A stretch of DNA of 64,000 nt, taken from assembly GCA_001828855.1 (NCBI GenBank), contig MHZT01000047.1, forward strand, positions 62,001 through 126,000. The letters are read 5' to 3'. Made by a program: the position numbers and the translations under genes. The notes beneath the pieces are model-generated. The model was not told the DNA's origin. It made no database searches and saw only the letters and a program-made list of their open reading frames with translations. The stretch comes from Rhodobacterales bacterium RIFCSPHIGHO2_02_FULL_62_130. Its GTDB lineage: Bacteria > Pseudomonadota > Alphaproteobacteria > Rhodobacterales > Rhodobacteraceae. Below are positions 1 through 11,062 of this stretch, one piece after another. Positions within the stretch are counted from its first letter, which is position 1. Each line of letters begins with the position of its first letter.

Positions 1-663
1 GAGATGGAGGCCGCCACCCGCACCGGCGTCCCGCTGGGCGGCATGTCCGAAGACGACATCTGGGCCGAACTCCACAAAGGCAATATCCGCCGCGGCGGCG
101 AATGGATCGAAACCCGCCTGCTGGCATCAGGCCCGCGCACGAACCCGTGGTTTCAGGAATGTGGCCCCCGCATCGTGCAGAACAATGAAATCGTCGCCTT
201 CGACACCGATCTGATCGGCGCTTACGGCATCTGCATCGACATCAGCCGGACATGGTGGGTGGGCGACGCGCGCCCGACCAACGCGATGGTCTCTGCAATG
301 CACCACGCCCGCGACCATATCAGCACCAACATGGCCATGCTGAAACCCGGCGTGACCATCCGCGAACTGACCTTCGGCGGCCATCAGCTTGAGGATCAGT
401 ATTGGAAGCAGAAATACTCCTGCAAGATGCACGGGGTCGGGCTTTGCGATGAATGGCCCTTCGTCCCCTACCCCGACGCCCATGTCGAGGGCGCCTTCGA
501 TGTCGCCCTTGAACCCGGCATGGTGCTATGTGTCGAGGCTTTGGTCAGCCCCGAAGGCGGGGATTTCTCGATCAAGCTGGAGGATCAGGTGCTGATCACC
601 GAAACCGGCTTCGAGAACCTGACGAAATACCCCTTCGACCCCGCCCTGATGGGGACCGCCTGA
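1..663 (+). CDS. dddP: DMSP lyase DddP, C-terminal part (5' end off window)
   Basis: The reading frame is open to the left edge; about 220 residues of the M24 (pita-bread) metallopeptidase fold are present. Counting from the Met codon at base 4, the candidate metal ligands are D67, D69, D79, H143, E178 and E193. Their spacing (2, 10, 64, 35, 15) equals that of the six ligands I recall for Ruegeria DddP (D295, D297, D307, H371, E406, E421), so about 228 residues are missing. The stretches RRGGEWIETRLLASGPR and GAYGICIDISRTWW also match DddP as I remember it. The family cleaves dimethylsulfoniopropionate to DMS and acrylate in the cytoplasm and is a cofactor-swapped relative of M24 peptidases, not a peptidase. 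A plain M24 creatinase/prolidase is the alternative but fits less well. It is the last gene before purB and is followed by two intergenic repeat elements. Confidence 0.88.
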   Translation, partial: EMEAATRTGVPLGGMSEDDIWAELHKGNIRRGGEWIETRLLASGPRTNPWFQECGPRIVQNNEIVAFDTDLIGAYGICIDISRTWWVGDARPTNAMVSAMHHARDHISTNMAMLKPGVTIRELTFGGHQLEDQYWKQKYSCKMHGVGLCDEWPFVPYPDAHVEGAFDVALEPGMVLCVEALVSPEGGDFSIKLEDQVLITETGFENLTKYPFDPALMGTA

Positions 664-675
664 CGGGTCTGGCCA

Positions 676-699
676 AAAATTTTTCGTCCGAAAAATTTT
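676..699. repeat. 24-bp AT-rich palindrome, copy 1
   Basis: Two perfect 11-bp arms, AAAATTTTTCG and CGAAAAATTTT, flank a TC centre, 12 bases after the dddP stop codon. The same design (AT-rich outer arm, core TTTTCG, TC or GA, CGAAAA) recurs twice at 37357-37412. There is no U-run after it, so it does not look like an ordinary intrinsic terminator. Confidence 0.75.
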
Positions 700-728
700 A
701 GGGGGGGCTGGCCCCCCCTCGCCTTTCA

Positions 729-757
729 GGCTCACCCCCTCAGGATATTTAGGCAAA
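729..757 (+). repeat. Gene-end intergenic element (GGATATTT family), copy a
   Basis: Reads GGCTCACCCCCTCAGGATAT followed by TTAGGCAAA. It belongs to a family of five elements in this window that share GCCTC(A/C)C...GGATATTT and then an A/G-rich tail. It lies downstream of dddP and in the same orientation. Confidence 0.55.
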
Positions 758-846
758 GGGGATCAGGGGAAGGGGTTTGGGTTGCGCTGGGGCAGCGGCG
801 GGGCTAAGGGGGCCGCGACCCCTTGTTTTGCTGAAAGGCCGCATCC

Positions 847-2151
847 ATGATCCCGCGCTATTCCCGTCCCGAAATGGTGGCTTTGTGGTCGCCCGAGACC
901 AAGTTCCGCATCTGGTTCGAGATCGAGGCCCATGCCTGTGACGCGCAGGCCGCGATTGGCGTGATCCCGAAGGCAAATGCCGAAGCGGTGTGGCGCGCCA
1001 AGGACGTCAACTTTGACGTGGCGCGGATTGACGAGATCGAGGCTGTCACCAAGCATGACGTGATCGCCTTTCTGACCCATCTGGCCGAGCATATCGGATC
1101 GGACGATGCGCGCTTTGTGCATCAGGGCATGACCTCGTCGGACGTGCTGGACACCACCTTCAACATCCAGCTTGTGCGGGCGGCGGATCTTTTGCTGGCG
1201 GGGCTGGACCGCGTTCTGGCCGCGCTGAAAACCCGCGCCTTCGAGCATAAGGACACGGTTCGTATCGGCCGCAGCCATGGCATCCATGCCGAACCCACCA
1301 CGATGGGCCTGACCTTCGCGCGATTCTATGCCGAGATGGCGCGCAACCGCAGCCGTCTGGTCAATGCCCGCGCCGAGGTGGCAACAGGCGCGATTTCGGG
1401 TGCTGTCGGCACTTTCGCCAACATTGACCCCTCGGTCGAAGAGCATGTCTGCGCCCAGCTTGGCCTGACGCCGGAACCGATCAGCACCCAAGTCATCCCG
1501 CGCGACCGTCATGCGATGTTCTTCGCCACTTTGGGCCTGATTGCATCCAGCATTGAAAACGTGGCCATCGAGATCCGCCACATGCAGCGCACCGAAGTGC
1601 TTGAGGCGGAAGAGTTTTTCAGCCCCGGCCAGAAGGGCAGCTCGGCCATGCCGCACAAGCGCAATCCGGTGCTGACCGAAAACCTGACCGGTCTTGCACG
1701 GCTGGTGCGGATGTCGGTGGTGCCTGCGCTGGAGAACGTGGCGCTGTGGCATGAGCGGGACATCAGCCATTCGTCCGTGGAACGTGCGATCGGGCCGGAT
1801 ACCACGATCACGCTGGATTTCGCCTTGCACCGTCTGGCGGGCGTGGTTGAAAAGCTGGTGATCTATCCGCAGAACATGCTGAACAATATGAACAAGTTCA
1901 AAGGCTTGGTCATGTCGCAACGCGTGCTTCTGGCGCTGACGCAGGCCGGTGTCAGCCGCGAGGACAGCTATCGCTTGGTGCAACGCAACGCCATGCGGGT
2001 CTGGGAAAAGGGCGCCGATTTCAAGACCGAGCTTCTGGCCGATCCCGAAGTCACCGCAGCCCTGTCGCCCGCCGAGATCGAGGAGAAATTCGATCTGGGC
2101 TATCACACCAAGCATGTCGATACGATCTTTGCTCGCGTTTTCGGGGCATAA
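847..2151 (+). CDS. purB: Adenylosuccinate lyase
   Basis: A 434-residue member of the fumarase/aspartase superfamily. It performs two purine-pathway eliminations: SAICAR to AICAR plus fumarate, and adenylosuccinate to AMP plus fumarate. Visible hallmarks are MTSSDVLDTT (about residue 97), the His-containing GRSHGIHAEPTTMG segment that carries the general-acid region, and the family signature GSSAMPHKRNP (about 261-271) in the flexible catalytic loop. The length is usual for the short bacterial PurB type. The start ATG at 847 is preceded by AAAGG at about 10 bases. The gene is flanked by non-purine genes, so it appears to be transcribed alone, as is common for purB in this group. Confidence 0.97.
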   Translation: MIPRYSRPEMVALWSPETKFRIWFEIEAHACDAQAAIGVIPKANAEAVWRAKDVNFDVARIDEIEAVTKHDVIAFLTHLAEHIGSDDARFVHQGMTSSDVLDTTFNIQLVRAADLLLAGLDRVLAALKTRAFEHKDTVRIGRSHGIHAEPTTMGLTFARFYAEMARNRSRLVNARAEVATGAISGAVGTFANIDPSVEEHVCAQLGLTPEPISTQVIPRDRHAMFFATLGLIASSIENVAIEIRHMQRTEVLEAEEFFSPGQKGSSAMPHKRNPVLTENLTGLARLVRMSVVPALENVALWHERDISHSSVERAIGPDTTITLDFALHRLAGVVEKLVIYPQNMLNNMNKFKGLVMSQRVLLALTQAGVSREDSYRLVQRNAMRVWEKGADFKTELLADPEVTAALSPAEIEEKFDLGYHTKHVDTIFARVFGA

Positions 2152-2212
2152 GTTCAGCGGCTGTTAACTTGCGCCTGCCAATCTGACCCCGGAACAGGAA
2201 TCGGGGGCGGAT

Positions 2213-3280
2213 ATGGCGGGCGAACCATTGGCTTTGGCACGGATTACGCCGGCGGTGCGGGCGGTCGCCGCCGCACCGCCGCGCAGCCTGTCCCCGCGCG
2301 AAAAGGCCGCTGTAATCGTGCGGTTTTTGCTGTCCGAAGGCAGCAGTCTGCCATTGTCAAAGCTGCCCGACCATATGCAGGCCGCTTTGACCGAGCAGAT
2401 GGGCCAGATGCGGCTGGTGGACCGGCGCACCTTGGCGCAGGTTGTCGAAGAATTTGCAGAAGAACTGGATCAGGTCGGCCTTGCCTTTCCGGGCGGGATC
2501 GAAGGCGCGCTGTCGGTGATGGATGGCCATATCTCGACCACTGCTGCCAACCGGCTGCGGCGCTTGGCGGGCGCATCTGCCAAGGCCGATCCATGGGACA
2601 GGCTTACGGCGCTGCCGGTGGACAGGCTGTTGCCCGTGCTGGAAGAGGAAAGCATCGAGGTGGCGGCGGTGATGCTGTCCAAACTGCCGGTGCCGAAATC
2701 GGCAGAGCTGTTGGGAAAACTGCCCGGTGCGCGGGCGCGGCGGGTGGCCTATGCGGTGTCGCAGACCGGCAACGTCGATCCCGAAACCGTACGGCGGATC
2801 GGCGCGTCGCTGGCCAGCCAACTGGATGCGCAGCCGCCGCGCGCCTTTGATACGGGGCCGGTGGAACGGGTGGGGGCGATTCTGAACGTCTCGGCGGCCC
2901 TGACGCGCGAGGATGTGCTGCAAGGGCTGGAGGAAGCCGATGCCGCCTTTGCCGAACAGGTGCGGCGCGCGATCTTTACCTTTGTGCATCTGCCCGCCCG
3001 CCTGCCCGCCCGCGATGTGCCAAAACTGATCCGCATCCTTGATCAGCCGGTTCTGGTGACAGCCCTTGCCGCCAGCCTTGGCCAGCCCGCGCTTGAGGCG
3101 GCCTCCGATTTCCTGCTGGCCAATATGTCCCCCCGCATGGCGCAGGGCTTGCGCGAGGAAATGGCCACCCGTGGCAAGGTCAAGGACAAGGATGCCGAGG
3201 CTGCGATGTCCGCCATCGTCACCGCCATCCGCCAGCTTGAAGCCACAGGCGAAGTGGTCCTGATCCGCGAAGATGAGTGA
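2213..3280 (+). CDS. fliG: Flagellar motor switch protein FliG (divergent, stand-alone)
   Basis: A 355-residue FliG-like protein: N-terminal domain from LSPREKAAVIVRFLL (about 25-39), a middle domain around residues 155-200, and a C-terminal torque domain (about 250-355) ending in MSPRMAQGLREEMA and an AIVTAIRQLEATGEVVLI helix that matches the family's final SNMSxR...RRLEExGEIVI block. FliG links the MS ring to FliM and interacts electrostatically with the stator. The EHPQ motif of the middle domain is replaced by PVPK, while the C-domain still carries a charged run (PARDVPKLIRILDQ). There are no flagellar neighbours: it sits between purB and a transporter, so it is an orphan motor gene. I recall similar FliG proteins in Rhodobacterales. 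The start at 2213 follows a GGGGGCGG stretch. Confidence 0.82.
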   Translation: MAGEPLALARITPAVRAVAAAPPRSLSPREKAAVIVRFLLSEGSSLPLSKLPDHMQAALTEQMGQMRLVDRRTLAQVVEEFAEELDQVGLAFPGGIEGALSVMDGHISTTAANRLRRLAGASAKADPWDRLTALPVDRLLPVLEEESIEVAAVMLSKLPVPKSAELLGKLPGARARRVAYAVSQTGNVDPETVRRIGASLASQLDAQPPRAFDTGPVERVGAILNVSAALTREDVLQGLEEADAAFAEQVRRAIFTFVHLPARLPARDVPKLIRILDQPVLVTALAASLGQPALEAASDFLLANMSPRMAQGLREEMATRGKVKDKDAEAAMSAIVTAIRQLEATGEVVLIREDE

Positions 3281-3388
3281 TGCCGGACCATCGCGCCACG
3301 CCCGAATCCGCGCCTTGGCCCGCCGCTATCGCCTTGCAGTGCGCCCAAGGCCCCCCTAGGGTCTGCGCGACCCTGATGGACCGCACCT

Positions 3389-4264
3389 ATGTCGCTGCCA
3401 ACCCCCGCCGCCACCCGCAAGGGCATCCTGTTGATGCTGCTGGCGATCTTTCTGTTCACCGCGATGGACGCGCAGGCCAAGGGGCTGATTGCGAAATATT
3501 CCACCGTGCAGGTGGTCTGGGCGCGCTTTGCCGGACAGGTCGTGCTGGTCCTGCTGTTTCTTGGCCCCGCCCGCATCGGCCCGACCCTTCGCACGCAGTA
3601 TCCGCTGACCCATCTGGCGCGCTCGGGCTTTCAACTGGGGGCAACAGGGCTGTTTTTCGCCTCATTGGCCTATATCGGGCTGGCCGAGGCCACCGCGCTG
3701 ACCGATATCAACCCGGTGCTGATCACGCTGGGGGCGGCGCTGTTTCTGGGCGAGAAACTTGGCCCCCGCCGGATTTTCGGCGTGGTGATGGCTATGGTGG
3801 GCGCGATGATCGTGATCCGTCCGGGCTTGGGCGTCTTTACCCCCGCCGCGTTGCTGCCTTTGGCCTGTGCGGTGTCCTACGCCGGCAACGCGCTGTTGAC
3901 ACGCCATGTTGGCCCGAAGGAGGGGCCGTGGACCTCGATGCTGCTGGCGGCCCTGTTCGGAACCCTTGTTACCAGCCTTGCCCTGCCGTTTTTCTGGACG
4001 CCGATCGCCCTTGCGGATCTGCCGGTCTTTCTGCTGCTGGGTATGCTTGGCAGCGGCGCGCAGCTTTGCATCATCAAGTCTTTCTCGATGGCCGAGGCTT
4101 CGGCGGTGGCACCCTTTGCCTATCTGGGCATCGTCACCGCCACCTTCTGGGGCATCGTACTTTACGGCGAATACCCCGACCTGTGGACCGTGATCGGCGC
4201 GCTTGTGATCGTGGCGGCGGGTCTTTATGTCTGGCATCGGGAAACCGCCGCCCGGCGGGCATAG
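3389..4264 (+). CDS. EamA-family (DMT superfamily) inner-membrane transporter
   Basis: A 291-residue, very hydrophobic protein with about ten predicted transmembrane helices arranged as two EamA repeats. The first half covers roughly residues 10-140 (ending in ALFLGEKLGPRRIFGVVMA, the usual E-K-x-xxxR-xxG pattern) and the second roughly 150-285 (with GEYPDLWTVIGALVIVAAG). DMT carriers of this type usually export small metabolites or amino acids by proton antiport; the substrate cannot be read from the sequence. It ends 14 bases before the acyltransferase gene and probably shares its transcript. The 3281-3388 spacer upstream holds no gene. Confidence 0.85.
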   Translation: MSLPTPAATRKGILLMLLAIFLFTAMDAQAKGLIAKYSTVQVVWARFAGQVVLVLLFLGPARIGPTLRTQYPLTHLARSGFQLGATGLFFASLAYIGLAEATALTDINPVLITLGAALFLGEKLGPRRIFGVVMAMVGAMIVIRPGLGVFTPAALLPLACAVSYAGNALLTRHVGPKEGPWTSMLLAALFGTLVTSLALPFFWTPIALADLPVFLLLGMLGSGAQLCIIKSFSMAEASAVAPFAYLGIVTATFWGIVLYGEYPDLWTVIGALVIVAAGLYVWHRETAARRA

Positions 4265-4278
4265 ACGAACCTGCACGC

Positions 4279-5148
4279 ATGGCCGAAAAATTAAGATTCC
4301 AACCTGCCGCCTTCGCCAGCAATCTTGTTCTGCGCGGGGTGATCTGGGCATTGCTGGCGATCCCCTACCGCTGGCGGATTCCGCTGGCAGGCTGGGTGGT
4401 ATCGCGCATCTTGTCGCCCGTGGCAGGCTATGGCAAGCGGGTGCGCGCCAATCTTGCGCTGATCTTCCCCGATATGCCGCAGGCCGAGGTCGCGCGCATG
4501 GTGCGCGCCGTGCCGGACAATGCGGGCCGCACCTTGGTCGAGGTCTATTCGGGGGCCGAATTCAAGGCCAAGGTCGCCGATTCCCGGATCACAGGTGCCG
4601 GTCTTTCGGCCATTTTGCAGGCGCGCGACCGTGGGCAAGGCGTGATCCTTGTCTCCGGCCATTTCGGCAATTACGACGTGCCGAGGGCGGTGCTGTCGGC
4701 GCAGGGGCATCTGGTCGGCGCGCTTTACAAGCCGTTTTCCAACCCGTTCTTCGACAAACACTACCGCCGCACCATCAGCGCAATCGGCACGCCGATCTTT
4801 CCGCGCGGGCGGCGCGGTCTGGCGGAAATGGTGCAGCATTTGCGGGCAGGCGGCCTTCTGGGCATATTGATCGACCAAAGCATCGAACATGGCGCGCCCC
4901 TGACCTTCTTTGGCAAACGCGCACGCACCGCCCTGTCTGCCGCCGAACTTGCGTTGAAATACAACTGCTTGCTGGTGCCGGTCTATGGCGTGCGCCAGCC
5001 CGACGGCCTAAGTTTCGAACTTGTCATCGAAGATCCGATCCCCGCCTCGACGCCCGAGAAGATGACCCAATCCCTGAATGACAGCCTTGAAGCCATCGCG
5101 CGCCAGCATCTGGATCAATGGTTCTGGATTCACCGGCGCTGGAAATAG
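4279..5148 (+). CDS. Lysophospholipid/lauroyl acyltransferase (LpxL/HtrB-like)
   Basis: A 289-residue LPLAT-superfamily protein. It has an N-terminal membrane segment (residues about 17-45), the catalytic HX4D motif as H128-FGNY-D133, a downstream FPRGRRGL region, and DQSIEHGAPLTFFG, which corresponds to the family's DQ...G..V.FFG block. LpxL/LpxM-type enzymes add secondary acyl chains to lipid A from acyl-ACP at the inner membrane; Rhodobacterales also use relatives to acylate ornithine or phospholipids, so the acceptor is uncertain. The same reading frame is open far upstream, but the upstream part has no family similarity and lies over the EamA gene; Met 4279 gives a normal-length protein. 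The C-terminus WFWIHRRWK is typical of the family. Confidence 0.85.
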   Translation: MAEKLRFQPAAFASNLVLRGVIWALLAIPYRWRIPLAGWVVSRILSPVAGYGKRVRANLALIFPDMPQAEVARMVRAVPDNAGRTLVEVYSGAEFKAKVADSRITGAGLSAILQARDRGQGVILVSGHFGNYDVPRAVLSAQGHLVGALYKPFSNPFFDKHYRRTISAIGTPIFPRGRRGLAEMVQHLRAGGLLGILIDQSIEHGAPLTFFGKRARTALSAAELALKYNCLLVPVYGVRQPDGLSFELVIEDPIPASTPEKMTQSLNDSLEAIARQHLDQWFWIHRRWK

Positions 5149-5853
5149 CTACTTCAACCGCTGCGCGGCCAGAATATCGCCCATCGCGCTGTCCTGCACG
5201 ATCACCACCACCGCATCATCGCCCGGAGCCTCGGCCTCAAGGGTGATGGGTTCGGTGCCGCTCCAATCGGCGATCTTCACCCAAGATGTGACGATATTGT
5301 GATAATCGACTGATTTTCCAGCATTTTCACCGCGCTCAATATTCACCGTCGCCTTGTCGACATAGCGCACCAGTTGCACTGTGGCCCCTGTCGTCAGCGG
5401 TGGCTGCGACGCAACCCCGATCACCACCAGACTGCCCGAGCGTTCGATCTGCAGCCGCACCGGATGGCCCAGCGATTGTTCCTGCGCCACCGCAGCAAGC
5501 ACCGCCTCGGGCTTGTTGCCTTCGACTCGCAGCGCGCCGCCTACAATCATTTGCGGCGTGTAGATCATGGTTGACCCTTCGGCGCGGGCATAATTCTTTT
5601 GCCGCTCGGTGAATTGGGCGGCGGCAAAGGTATCTTCCCAACCGATATAATCCCAATAATCGACATGCAGCGCCAGCGCGATCACTCCCGGCTGATGCGC
5701 CAACTCAGCAAAGAAATCATCCGCAGGCGGGCAAGAGGAACAGCCCTGCGAGGTATAAAGTTCGACCACAACACCATCTTCAGCCTGTGCCAAAGCCGCC
5801 GCACCAAGGCAAAACCACAGCCCGCAGGCAGCGCTGACGATTTGTCGCATCAT
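5149..5853 (-). CDS. DUF1223 secreted thioredoxin-like protein
   Basis: A 234-residue protein with an N-terminal signal peptide (MMRQIV, then a hydrophobic core, cleavage likely after ALAQA at about 24) and the DUF1223 hallmark VELYTSQGCSSCPPAD containing C38-S-S-C41. The CxxC lies at the start of a thioredoxin-like fold, and a YWDYIGW block follows. The family has no established function; a periplasmic redox role is inferred. The start at 5853 is chosen because GGGGAA lies 8-13 bases upstream and the signal peptide begins there; a longer form from 5913 is possible. It is divergent from acnA and ends next to the acyltransferase stop codon, so it is convergent with that gene. Confidence 0.8.
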   Translation of the reverse strand: MMRQIVSAACGLWFCLGAAALAQAEDGVVVELYTSQGCSSCPPADDFFAELAHQPGVIALALHVDYWDYIGWEDTFAAAQFTERQKNYARAEGSTMIYTPQMIVGGALRVEGNKPEAVLAAVAQEQSLGHPVRLQIERSGSLVVIGVASQPPLTTGATVQLVRYVDKATVNIERGENAGKSVDYHNIVTSWVKIADWSGTEPITLEAEAPGDDAVVVIVQDSAMGDILAAQRLK

Positions 5854-6001
5854 TGGCTGTCCATTCCCCGAAATCTTTCCCATGCTTACTTCAACCGCCT
5901 GCCCCCGCGCCAATCAAGGTTTTGCGAGCCTTGATTACAGGGTTTTCACAGCCCCGTTCCCCCCTGCGCCAATGAGGCGCAGAAACAGGGCTGGATTTTC
6001 G

Positions 6002-6021
6002 GCATACAATTGCATACAATG
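6002..6021 (+). promoter_or_regulatory. Tandem decamer upstream of acnA (candidate regulator site)
   Basis: Two back-to-back 10-mers, GCATACAATT and GCATACAATG, lie 82 bases before the acnA start. A period of one helical turn suggests a protein binding on one face of the DNA. A GC-rich hairpin (CTGCGCC-AATGA-GGCGCAG, 5964-5982) sits just upstream. No known regulator is assigned. Confidence 0.4.
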
Positions 6022-6102
6022 CCACCCAGACCATCACGATTCCCTTGCACAGTCAGGCCCGTTGCGGCAAGACCCTTGCAAACCCACCCTATGGAGGCCC
6101 GC

Positions 6103-8805
<2,703 letters not shown>

Positions 8806-8816
8806 CCAAAAACCAG

Positions 8817-8842
8817 AAGGCCCGAGGAAAACCTCGGGCCTT
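8817..8842 (+). terminator. Hairpin terminator after acnA
   Basis: Perfect 11-bp stem, AAGGCCCGAGG and CCTCGGGCCTT, with an AAAA loop, starting 11 bases after the acnA stop. It is followed by GTGCTT, so the U-tract is poor, but the stem is very stable. Confidence 0.7.
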
Positions 8843-8862
8843 GTGCTTACACGTTCCGACAT

Positions 8863-8896
8863 CCTCTTCGCGAAAATATCCTCAAGGGGTGAGGCC
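8863..8896 (-). repeat. Gene-end intergenic element (GGATATTT family), copy b
   Basis: On the minus strand it reads GGCCTCACCCCTTGAGGATA followed by TTTTCGCGAAGAGG, the same subtype as copy a. It lies downstream of ccmG and in that gene's orientation. Confidence 0.6.
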
Positions 8897-8946
8897 GCAG
8901 GCCGAGGGGACAGAATGTCCCCTTCTGCCGCCCGCCGCAAACGCCC

Positions 8947-9483
8947 CTATTCGCCCCTCAGCGCCGCCTCCAGCGCGGGGCGGAAGCGTTGTTCGTAATC
9001 GCTGCCCACCAGCGGCCCGATAAAGCGGAACGCCACTGTGCCATCGCCACGCACAATGAACGTCTCGGGCGGCGCGGTTACGCCCCATTCCAGACGGGTC
9101 TTGCCCTTGGGGTCAAAGGCCACCGCCAGAAACGGATTGCCCGCCTCGGCCAGAAACGCCAGCGCGTCATCGGCACGATCCATCATATTGATGCCCACCA
9201 CCCGCACGCCTTCGCCCGACAGCGCCACCAGCGTCGGATGCTCGGCGCGGCAGGGCGGGCACCAGCTTGCCCAGAAGTTCACCACCGTCACCTGCCCTGT
9301 CCGCAGATCGGCATCACGCAGCGCCGCAATCCCCGGCAAAGCCTCAACCCCCACCCCCGGCGCGGGCTTGTCCAGAAACGCCGAAGGCATGTCATTCGGC
9401 GCAACCCGCTGCATGCCGACATAGAACATCCAGCCCATCCCCAGAAACAGCACAACCGGAATCAGCAACAGCCACTTAAGCAT
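8947..9483 (-). CDS. ccmG: Thiol:disulfide interchange protein CcmG/DsbE
   Basis: A 178-residue membrane-anchored thioredoxin-like protein. A single N-terminal membrane helix (residues about 4-24) holds the domain in the periplasm. The redox site is WASWCPPC at about residues 72-79, and a cis-Pro loop follows in the GVTAPPETF segment, both typical of CcmG. It keeps the apocytochrome c CXXCH cysteines or CcmH reduced before haem ligation. It overlaps ccmD by 8 bases and is the last gene of the ccmABCDG run on the minus strand. Confidence 0.95.
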   Translation of the reverse strand: MLKWLLLIPVVLFLGMGWMFYVGMQRVAPNDMPSAFLDKPAPGVGVEALPGIAALRDADLRTGQVTVVNFWASWCPPCRAEHPTLVALSGEGVRVVGINMMDRADDALAFLAEAGNPFLAVAFDPKGKTRLEWGVTAPPETFIVRGDGTVAFRFIGPLVGSDYEQRFRPALEAALRGE

Positions 9484-9637
9484 TGTCTTTCCCCTGCCGC
9501 GCCTCGACCTCTTTCAACGCGCGCTTGACCTTGCCGCCGCGCCAGATCGACCATGCCACCAGCGCCACGATCAGCAGAACCGAGGCCGCATAAGACCCGA
9601 TCACCGCCCCTGCGTATTTCCCAAGTTCCGGCATCAT
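9476..9637 (-). CDS. ccmD: Haem exporter protein CcmD
   Basis: A 53-residue protein with one transmembrane helix (about residues 12-33) followed by a positively charged tail, WRGGKVKRALKEVEARQGK. This matches CcmD, the small subunit that helps release holo-CcmE from the CcmABC complex. The start ATG at 9637 overlaps the ccmC stop codon (ATGA), and the 3' end overlaps ccmG by 8 bases, so the three genes are translationally coupled. Confidence 0.92.
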   Translation of the reverse strand: MMPELGKYAGAVIGSYAASVLLIVALVAWSIWRGGKVKRALKEVEARQGKDNA

Positions 9638-10362
9638 GCCAAACGCTCCCGTGCCAGCAGCGCCGACAGCCGCCGCGCGCGGATCTCTGTCCGTGTCCGC
9701 AGCAAAACCAGCGTCACGAACAACAACACAAAGCCCGCGATGCAGATCAGCAACGGAAACCAATACACATCCGAGACATTCTCCTGCGCGTCCATCGACA
9801 AAGACGCGCCCTGATGCAGCCCTTGGTTCCAGAACAGCACCGCATAGCGCGACAGGAAGGCAAAGACCGACCCCACGATGCACAGCACCGAAGTCAGGTC
9901 CGCCGCCGTATCAGGGTCTTCAACCGCCTGCCACAGCGCGATATAGCCCAGATAGAACAGCGACAGGATCAGGAACGAGGTCAGCCGCGGGTCCCATGCC
10001 CACCACGTCCCCCACATCGGCTGCCCCCAGATCGCCCCCGTCACCAGCCCGATCAGCGTGAAGGTCAGCCCGATCGGGGCCGCTGCCTTGGCCGACAGCG
10101 CACTGACATGGTGCCGCCGCACCAGCCAGATCAGGCTTGTCACCAGCATCATCATCCAAGCCGAGATTGCCATCATCGCCGCCGGCACATGCAGGTAGAT
10201 GATCTTCACCGTCGATCCGAACTTGTCGGCATCCGGCGTGAAGAAAAACCCCCATGTCAGCCCCGCCACAAGGCAGACCAGCGCCGCCCCCGTCACCCAA
10301 GGCAGCAAAATCCCCGAAGTCTGCATGAACCGCTTGGGGTTCGCGTATTCCCAGATCGACAT
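9634..10362 (-). CDS. ccmC: Haem exporter/haem-handling protein CcmC
   Basis: About 242 residues, six transmembrane helices and the tryptophan-rich haem-handling motif WGQPMWGTWWAWDPRLTS in the second periplasmic loop. Histidines flank it in KIIYLHVPAA and in the loop after the fourth helix, as expected for haem ligands. CcmC loads haem onto CcmE with the CcmAB ATPase. I set the start at 10362 (MSIWEYANPKR), preceded by AGGGGCGGG; a 12-residue longer form is open but reads like leader sequence. It is seven codons or more from ccmB and in the same operon. Confidence 0.95.
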   Translation of the reverse strand: MSIWEYANPKRFMQTSGILLPWVTGAALVCLVAGLTWGFFFTPDADKFGSTVKIIYLHVPAAMMAISAWMMMLVTSLIWLVRRHHVSALSAKAAAPIGLTFTLIGLVTGAIWGQPMWGTWWAWDPRLTSFLILSLFYLGYIALWQAVEDPDTAADLTSVLCIVGSVFAFLSRYAVLFWNQGLHQGASLSMDAQENVSDVYWFPLLICIAGFVLLFVTLVLLRTRTEIRARRLSALLARERLA

Positions 10363-10405
10363 ATGTCCCGCCCCTGCCCGTTCGGGCCTTCCTAACACGT
10401 TCCGC

Positions 10406-11062
10406 CTAGCGCAGATTGACGCGGATTGCCGCAGCCGAGGCGAAAGGCAACAGCGCCACCGCCCCCGCCGTGATCCCCGCCAACAGCGCCAGCGGTGTCC
10501 CTACCGCCAAACCCTGCGCGCCGCGCTTCACAACTTCGGCACCAAAGATCAGCGTGGGGATGTAAAGCGGCAGCACCAGCAGGCTCATCAACAGCCCGCC
10601 CCGTTTCAGCCCCACCGTAAGCGCCGCGCCAAAGCTGCCGATCACCGACAGGGCGGGCGTTCCCAGCGCAAGGCTGACCAGCAGCCAGCCATAACCCGCC
10701 ACCGGCAGGTTCAAAAGCACGCCCAGCACAGGGGCGGCCAGCACCAGCGGCAAGCCCGTCACCAGCCAATGCGCCAGCGATTTCACCGCCACAACCCCCT
10801 CCAGCGGCATCGGAGAGGTTGCCAGAAGGTCCAGCGAGCCATCCTCGAAATCCAGCGCAAAGATACGGTCCAGCGACAAAAGGCAGGCCAGCAGCGCCCC
10901 CACCCACAAGATCCCCGGCGCGATCTTCGCCAGCACCGCCTGTTCCGGCCCCACACCCAAAGGCACGATCACCGCGACCAGCAGGAAAAACGCCAGCCCA
11001 AGGCCAAAGCCTCCGCCCGCGCGGATCGCCAGACGCAGGTCACGGATCAGCAGCGCAATCAT
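10406..11062 (-). CDS. ccmB: Haem exporter membrane subunit CcmB
   Basis: A 218-residue integral membrane protein with about six helices and the CcmB signature segments RDLRLAIR near the N-terminus and [18 protein letters not shown] in the first loop. It is the permease partner of the CcmA ATPase in the system I cytochrome c maturation machinery. Its ATG overlaps the ccmA stop codon (ATGA at 11059-11062), showing tight coupling. Confidence 0.95.
   Translation of the reverse strand: MIALLIRDLRLAIRAGGGFGLGLAFFLLVAVIVPLGVGPEQAVLAKIAPGILWVGALLACLLSLDRIFALDFEDGSLDLLATSPMPLEGVVAVKSLAHWLVTGLPLVLAAPVLGVLLNLPVAGYGWLLVSLALGTPALSVIGSFGAALTVGLKRGGLLMSLLVLPLYIPTLIFGAEVVKRGAQGLAVGTPLALLAGITAGAVALLPFASAAAIRVNLR

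Noticed and set aside
3277-5148. A single long plus-strand frame over EamA and the acyltransferase
   Set aside because: Its first third lies out of frame over the EamA gene and has no family similarity; the real gene starts at 4279.
5964-5982. GC hairpin upstream of acnA as terminator for the DUF1223 gene
   Set aside because: It lies upstream of that gene, not downstream, and has no U-tract.
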